From assembly GCF_000247695.1 (NCBI RefSeq), contig NW_004624742.1:9322821-9386820 (forward strand): 64,000 nt of DNA. The letters are read 5' to 3'. Source of the DNA: Heterocephalus glaber. Its lineage: Eukaryota > Chordata > Mammalia > Rodentia > Bathyergidae. The notes beneath the pieces were generated by a model. That model searched no databases, was not told where the DNA came from, and was given only the letters and a program-made list of their open reading frames with translations. Below are positions 57,501 through 64,000 of the stretch, piece by piece; position 1 is the first letter of the stretch, and each line of letters starts with the position of its first letter. Both the position numbers and the translations under genes were made by a program.

Positions 57501-59189
57501 TTTGACTATTTATTTTACTCTTATTCCAAGCTTAATTTGTATTTGTATTATAGTTTAACTAAATGGAAATATGTACCCATTCCTAACTTTAGATATTAAA
57601 TTTTATATCAACAACCACCTTATGCTCCAATTTTCCCAGCCCAGGAAGACTTCTCTGATTTCATTAAGTAGATCTATTCTGTCTGAATATTTGGCTCTTA
57701 AGAGTTTTGAAAACTTTCTTTTGAGAACTTGTAAAAATAGGTCAGAGTGAAGACACAAATGACTGTCCTTGTTATACCCAGTTGAAGTTTATGGTATTCT
57801 AATTACAGTGGACCTGAACCTTTGGTAAGCCAGAGTAATTAAACTATTCTGTGGGAGCAAATTATTACCAATAAGAGATGAATTTGCCCTTCTAGGATGC
57901 TGATTAGAACACTCAAAGAGGAAATTTACTTAATAGTGCCTGGAAAAGAGAAGGGAATTTTATTTCCAGAAAGTAACTTATGCACACAAAATCAAGCTAG
58001 ATGATGTTTATTTTACAAACATCACTTTGTGATCACTTCAGTTTTACTGAATAATCCTGATTCCTATTAGTCAGAGAGGGGAAGGGTGGTTTCAGGATAG
58101 AGAACAGATACAAATGGAAGAGTGAAGATTTGAGGGGGGGATGTTTAAGGATCTCACAGGGTTACTCAGTGAGCATGTTCATGGGATGCTCTGATGAAAT
58201 TACAAAATGCACAGAGAAACGTCTGTTTCAGAATGAAGGACAAAAAATTCTATGGTTTAGGTAGGGATTACTTCTCTATTTATAGACAGCTATTGACTTC
58301 CTACACGTTGGGCTGGGGATATAGACTTCATTTAGAAAGATGGGGCAATTTGGGGGGTAATTCACTATCAGTAGACGACATTCAGTCTTCTGGAGAAGTG
58401 GTAGTCATATATCCACTCAGAAAGAAAATTCCCTGATTCTTACTGGTAATAATGAAAGGGCCCTGACAGTGTGGGTGCCCCAGGAAAGGCCCATTCCACC
58501 AGGGGCACTTAGAAAACATAGCCCCAAATGTAGGAGCTGCTGCAGTCATCACCAGCTACACAGGTGATTTCATCCTGTATCAGAAAGTAGGAAACTGTGG
58601 GATGTAGACTCACTTCTTGCTGAGTGGGTAAAGTTTTCTGAGTTTTAAAATTTTATTATAGAATATTGAGGAGTGTGTTCACAAGCAGGGAAGTGGAGGG
58701 CAACTAATTTATACCATCAGTAGGAGCGGTCCTCAAATCCAGTGCAGGGTGAATGGGCTGCAGGTCCAAGGCAGTCCAAGCCCAGGACTATAGGAGGTGG
58801 AGCACACATCAGAAATGTGGCATGTTCTAACTAGACTGGGCTTAGTTACCTGCATGTGGTGAGCTTGGGGCCACAGAGGACTGGAGTCAAACTGAACATC
58901 AAAATTTCAGAATAAAGAAGTATCTTCCTCAGTGCTGCTGTGAGGATTTGAACCAAGTGAACACTACCTATGTAACAATGAAGTGCCAAGCAGTCATGAC
59001 AGGTATCAGTCAGAGAGGGCTGACACAGAGTGGGCTCCTTTAGTTGCTGTATTGTGGGGTAGACCAGGTGTACCTGGGGAAAGGTCAGCCTGCATAGTGG
59101 GGGAGCTCTGGGGGCACTGGAATAACAGCTATTTAGGAACCAGAGCAGAGGAGATTCAGTATATTGCATGGAGGCTGTAGTAAGAGTCA
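57501..59189. other. Unassigned intergenic or intronic DNA
   Basis: No gene or confident repeat. The opposed frames at 58846-59190 (114 codons minus, 65 plus) show no domain. Confidence 0.5.
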
Positions 59190-59262
59190 TGGGATTGAAA
59201 TAAATTAAGTTAAAATACTTAGTGTAAAATCTGCTAATTAGTATGTGCTCAATTAATGATCA
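59190..59262 (+). repeat. MIR/L2 3' tail, plus strand
   Basis: 'attagtatgtgctcaattaatg' (paraphrased) preceded by 'ttaaaatacttagtgtaaa' is the end of a MIR or L2 element. Confidence 0.6.
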
Positions 59263-60439
59263 TTATTATTACCATTACTACCATTCCTCTTCATTTTATT
59301 TCTTGTTTTTATCCTCACTCTCTTCTCCTCCCCTTCCTATTATGTAATCCAAGAACAACTATATGCCCTACAATTTAGAACATATAACTTATCTAGTAAA
59401 TTTTCTTGAGCCTTATGTCAAAAGAAATACTGAAGTGTATTGTTTATTAAACAGGTAGGTTCAAACAACTTAGTAAATATTTATGTCCTAAAAATATTGG
59501 AAAAGGCAATCCAGAGAAATTGAAAGACAAATATCATATTTTTATTTCATTCTTTGTACAATTACTTATTGGGGGGATCTGTCCACCTGTGGAACAGCTT
59601 ATAACTCCTCAAAGCCTAGAATCAGCTTGGATACTGACTCATTTCTTATCTCACGATTAATTTTGTTATTCTTTTCCTCAGGGTTGCCATGAAAAACCTT
59701 CCTTTCTAAAATACAACCTGATGTCACTGAAAGGAATACAGCAATATATAAACTAATGTTGAAACCTTGAACTTCCCTTCAAGTAGCTATGGAGTGTAAG
59801 AAGTGTTATCCTGGGGCCTCTGAATGTTTAAAATATCTGTGGGCCCTGTTAATTTACTGCAGTGCTCCGTGGTGCCTTGACACACGATTTGGAAACGATG
59901 GAATTAAGCAGATAGATTTTTTGGAAATAGTAAATACTAACAGCTGGGGTTAGCTGAAACCTGATGCAGTCACAATTCAAGGGGCCCAGTGGACATCCAC
60001 TTGTTTCATATGATTATGCTTTGACTCTAGGACTTCTGGACAAATGGTAGTTTGGGCTGATTGCCAGTGAATCAAAGCCCATCCCCACTTATCTAATTTG
60101 TTGATTTTGAACTTTCAAAAAGAAATAAGAACACCTTGAATGAAGAATCACAGATTTGACTCTCAGTCATTCAAATGGGCTTTATATGCCTGGGGAAACT
60201 CAATCATGCATACAAAGAAATATAGTGTTTGTGCTAGTTTGTATGGAATTAATGTATAGATTATTGGATTAGTAAAGTTCATTTTCCACCACCGCTTCCC
60301 CATAATTGGATTTTTCTATTTCTGATCCATCATTGGATTTTCTGGATTCCATTTCGATTTGTATTTGGAGTGTGATGTTGCCTTATCTTTTATTTTAGAG
60401 AGGAGAGTATTGGTTATGGTGGAATCATGGAATCTAGAA
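59263..60439. other. Unassigned intergenic or intronic DNA
   Basis: No gene, RNA or confident repeat was recognised. Confidence 0.5.
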
Positions 60440-60605
60440 CAAGAAACAATGTTTAAGTAACCTATCATAACCCTCTCATTTTATTGATGAGAGGCCAGGT
60501 GACTTACTCAAGAACTCTGCATTATGGAGCGAGCAAGACTGGAGCCCTGATATCAGTCTCCTGTACCTCCTAGGCCAGTCTCCTAGCTGCACATTAGCTG
60601 TTTAA
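60440..60605 (-). repeat. MIR SINE, minus strand
   Basis: 'ctcattttattgatgagagg', 'aggtgacttactcaagaac' and 'agactggagccctgatatc' follow antisense MIR. Confidence 0.72.
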
Positions 60606-60825
60606 AGTCTGTACAAGATTCCCTCTTCTGTCCAAAGCACTCATAAACTTTGGGCCTTTAATGGTGAATGACCTCTCCTGGGTCCTCAGTCACTGCCTGC
60701 TGTTGAATGGGTGCAGACTGCGTCCTACATTTGGTCAGAACTTGTAACATCCCTCTGAAATACTACCAGGTTTGAGAGAGGTTCTTTCTAGTATTTTTAG
60801 TGTTTTTGTGATCCTCTTCTTAGAC

Positions 60826-60991
60826 CAGTGGTTTTTAATCTATTTAGAATCAGAAACCTGTGTAATAATGTTAATGACAGATAACATCCCTGTCCTCTTG
60901 GAAAATGTGCGTGTACACACATAGTAACTGCACACCTGTAGGGGTTCCAGGGACCTTGGATCTCATGTCATTTCTTGGTAAAGAACCTCTG
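60826..60991. mobile_element. hAT-Charlie-type element, about 166 bp
   Basis: Left end cagtggtttttaatc, right end whose complement is cagaggttctttacc; they agree at about 11 of 15 positions. The interior 'ggggttccagggaccttgg' fits Charlie-type MITEs. No 8-bp flank duplication survives. Unrelated in sequence to the 22544/50416 pair beyond the hAT-like tip. Confidence 0.6.
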
Positions 60992-62599
60992 CTGAATTTA
61001 TGGTAGAAAGATTTTAAAGTGTTATTTACTTTAAAATAATTGTTTTGTTCTGCTTTTCTGGTTAATGCATGTAAATTCCAAGTCTCTTTTACCCTTTAAT
61101 TTAGTTTGCTTTCTGGATCTTTTCCCAGTATAAAGAAGAGTAAAGAGTACTAATAGTTTGTTTCCAGATTATGACAAATCATAATCAAAATTTATTTTGA
61201 AATGTGGGATCTTCTGTCAGTGGTGTTCAAATCGAGATTTTTTCATAAAAGGATGGACTCTTAAAAATAGATAGCCTTACCCAGTTCCAACCTTGACCCC
61301 ACCTGAAGAGTATGATCCAGAAGGTATTGTTAATATGTGACAAGGGTTTGGATGCAGTTGAACTTTGGAAATCCAAAATTCTTTTTTTTTTTTTCTGGAA
61401 GTATAACCTGAAGGGTGTACAGGTGCCAAAATTAGTGGCATAGCTGGGAATTTATTATAATACTCCTGGCTCTCTGAATCAAATGTACTTTCTTTTTGAA
61501 AACATTTTTATTAGGAAATATTTCTACTGTCTACAACTTTCTAGAGAGAAATAAAACAACACAACAATCAGCTTGATCAAATGTTGATATGTTGCCATAT
61601 ATGCTTATGACTACAAAAAGTACATATACACAAGATTTCCTTTTATTTATCATCATTGTTTCTTAATTCCAATACTTTCCTGCTTTGTTAATGTGTATTT
61701 TTCTGGTAATATTTTTTAATTTTCTTTTTTGTTAGACGTCCTTTGTGATTTGAGTTTAGGTATGTCTAAACTGTAGGAAAAGTTATTATTTTTTCAGTCT
61801 ATTCTGATATTCTCTTGTTTCCATCCTTATTTATTGTGAATATTGTAATATTGAGGCTTACTACTATATGCTTTCTGTTTCCCTTCCTTTAAGACATTTT
61901 GGAATGATCAGATTTTCAACCACTATTTAGTTCTCTTTGTTTTGTATTCTTTTCTTCTTTCCTTCATCTCTCTTTCTCTCCCTCCCTTCCTTTCTTTCTT
62001 TTGGATATTTCCCTCAATTTTTAAAAATAAAGATGTGTAACATAAAGTCCAAAGTTATTCAATATTTCTACCTTGTCTTAAAACAAAGGTATGAACCCTA
62101 GCCAGTGGCATGATGGTGAATGTTTATCAACTCTCTGGAGGAGGAAAAAGCCTAAATTCATAGCATTTACTGACTTTCCTGGTGTAAATATTCCCAGTGG
62201 CTGATCCAAACTGTAAATGTGATGTCAATGAATGAAGAGTTGGGACATCATGGCCAATAGCGCACTAGCATAAGTATTCCAGGTGTCATTGAAAATTAAC
62301 CTCAAGAACGTAGGAAATGGTTAAGTATAACAAAATAATTGGAAAGTCATGCATTTTGAGTATTTGTTACCTTTTATTTTAGTTTATTTCATTGTAGATT
62401 TATGTAATTTGATTTTTTAATGATGGCTGTTTTTTAGTAATTGGCTTGCAAGATTCCTAAATGTTTAAGAGCTGGCTTTTTTAATTAGTTCAAGTATGTC
62501 ACTGATATCATGCCTTAACCAGTCACTGAATCCCCCACTCAAGAGCACACAGTAATTAGCATTATTATAGCAATTTTTGACATGCTTTATTTTAAATGT
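60992..62599. other. Unassigned, AT-rich, possibly old L1
   Basis: Contains a T13 run at 61382 and a (CTTT/CCCT)n patch at 61965-62000. The stretch from about 61660 could be the start of the antisense L1 that is clearer from 62600. Confidence 0.4.
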
Positions 62600-63630
62600 A
62601 TGCACATACAAATATTATTTTCAGGTAATCATTGATTACGTTTATTGGCATAATTTATCAATTTCTAGTCTCACCAGTGTTCTGTAATTCTACAACTTCC
62701 TTCTGTATTACTATGTCATTTTCCTGAAGTACATTCCTTAATAGATCTTTTAGTGAGAGGTGTCTTAAAATGCTTCCATTTTGTCTTTCCTCCTGACTTA
62801 ACTAGGTAAAAACTGTGAAATTGACAGTAATTTTCCCTGAGCAACCCTGAAATATTTATTTTTTCATTCTTTTCTGGCATTTATTGTTACCACTGACAAG
62901 TTAGTTATCAGTATACTTCTTATTGTAACTTTTTTTTTTCTTTTTTCTTGTTAGCTTTTAAGTTTCCCCCCTCTTCTATCTTTAGTGTTTTACAATTTTG
63001 TAAAGTCGTTTGTTGGCCTAGATTCATCTCTATTTGTCCTGAGAAATAACCCATAAAAGTACTCATGTCTAAGTCCTCATTTCCTCAATTCAGAAAAATT
63101 TATAATTATTATTTCTTCAACTTATATTTCATCATCAATTTTTCCATGTTCTTTTCATTTTCTGCAGCACTTACTAGACATAAAGTGGATCTTGTCACTC
63201 TGTTCTTCATGTCTTGTATCTGATATTTGTATAAGAAATAACAAAACAAGCTGAAACCACCCCCCAGCCCCAAATCCAAACTCTTTTTCTCTGTATGCTT
63301 CATTCAAGTAAAGTCCTCAGTTCTGTTTTCCAATTCTTTCTTCAACTATTTTCAGTCTAGAGTTTATAATGCTATTTATATTTTTCAGTAAACTGTTTCT
63401 TGCTTTTCAGACTTTTAATTGGTTCTTTTTCATATCTTACCATCTTTGTTTTAGGTCTCATTTTTAAAAAAGGGATCACTTATTTCAAATTAATGCTATT
63501 TTTTCATTCATCTTCCTTAGGATTTTCAACATAGTAACATTAAAATTTTTGCCAAACCGCTCCATAAAATTCATTTCCTTAGACAATGATTACTTTGAAT
63601 ATTTTTTGATGGCTTTGCACTGTATTTCTT
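62600..63630 (-). mobile_element. Old L1 (L1M) region, antisense
   Basis: The plus strand shows 'tgaagtacattccttaatag', 'aattataattattatttcttc' (paraphrased), 'cttctctgt'-like and 'ttgcttttcagacttttaattggttctttttcat' (paraphrased) sequence in the same order as 16610-17480, the complement of old L1M sequence. No intact frame. Confidence 0.6.
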
Positions 63631-63639
63631 TTTTCTTTT

Positions 63640-63925
63640 TTTTTTTCCACATTAAGTTTATTGGTATATTTTAGGTCTAAAACACATTCATCATTGGGAT
63701 CTTGTACCACTACATGAGTCTCTTGGTTCTTATATTTTCTCCCCTTCCCTTGCCCTCCCTTCACCCCCTCCACCCTTCCCTATTTGCAAAGACCTTGTTT
63801 CCATTTGGTTTTCCTCTTCTCATATTCTTTCCTTTCCCTTTTTTCCCTTCCCCACCCCTCCCAATTCCCCTGCTCTTTTAGACCTTTTCTTCCTGTTACA
63901 TAATATCAGTTATACATTTTTAAAA
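63640..63925 (-). mobile_element. L1 3' UTR fragment, minus strand
   Basis: A T-rich tail then 'ttattggtatattttaggt', 'attcatcattgggatcttg' and a C/T-rich tract ending 'tagaccttttcttcctgtt', matching the 3' UTR of the L1 copies at 6824-7100 and 34500-34760. Severely 5'-truncated; the 64-codon frame 63579-63773 is UTR. Confidence 0.87.
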
Positions 63926-64000
63926 TTACAATATTAAGATCTAGGAGACATTACCACAGATTTTACAGAATTTAAAAGGATATAGAAAGCATATTACAAA

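Noticed and set aside
58309..58330. ID SINE head (gggctggggatatag)
   Set aside because: Only about 15 bases match and nothing of the B box follows.
58846..59190. 114-codon minus-strand frame
   Set aside because: No domain, opposed by another frame, no gene-like context.
1..64000. CRISPR arrays, operons, bacterial promoters or phage genes
   Set aside because: No regularly spaced repeats or prokaryotic gene organisation; the DNA is clearly mammalian.

Overview
This is nuclear DNA from a placental mammal, most likely a non-muroid rodent. It is AT-rich, CpG-poor and full of interspersed repeats: L1, L2, MIR, ERVL-MaLR-type LTRs, hAT and Tigger DNA transposons, B1 SINEs with the 29-bp internal duplication, and ID-type tRNA-derived SINEs. 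The ID copies have the body ggatttagctcagtgg...gttcgatccc and end in ggtacc before the A-tail. Together with B1-ID (B1-dID-like) dimers, this suggests a rodent outside the mouse/rat group. Beaver or another castorimorph is my best guess, not a proof.

I found no protein-coding gene, no convincing exon and no structural RNA gene. The longest open frames lie inside L2, L1, microsatellite or other repeat sequence. The one exception is an unexplained 190-codon frame on the minus strand at 27407-27979. The window therefore looks like a gene desert or the inside of a very large intron.

Layout. 1-4.5 kb: mostly unassigned DNA with a B1, a MER5-like piece and a MIR. 4.5-9.7 kb: a nested stack in which an old L1M/HAL1-type element is interrupted by a MaLR LTR, a much younger 5'-truncated L1 with a perfect 14-bp target duplication and a second LTR, bordered by a MER2/Tigger-like element. 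10-18.4 kb: L2, L1 and LTR fragments plus a long AAAG tract. 18.4-24 kb: largely repeat-free DNA, a candidate for conserved non-coding sequence, containing a small hAT MITE. 24-35 kb: LTR, L2, MIR and ID copies, the unexplained ORF, a telomere-like inverted repeat near 33.58 kb, and an L1 tail. 37.7-38.5 kb: a MER5 split by an MLT1 LTR. 40.5-41.9 kb: a second L1M/HAL1 split by a young ID SINE whose A-tail holds a 100-N assembly gap. 42-48 kb: B1 copies, a diverged duplicated block, and an LTR expanded by a polypurine tract with a G-quadruplex motif. 49.5-57.5 kb: L1 tail, a second copy of the hAT MITE family, young ID SINEs with perfect target duplications, L2 and MIR. 57.5-64 kb: unassigned DNA, a Charlie-type hAT, old L1 antisense sequence and an L1 3' end at the edge.

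Nothing here works as a pathway. The content records layered transposition. The most distinctive points are the pair of small hAT elements with matching ends and 8-bp target duplications, the head-to-head telomeric motif, the unexplained 190-codon frame, and the young L1 and ID insertions. Family names for ancient repeats come from remembered consensus patterns, not from a database search, and their boundaries are approximate unless a target duplication is stated.
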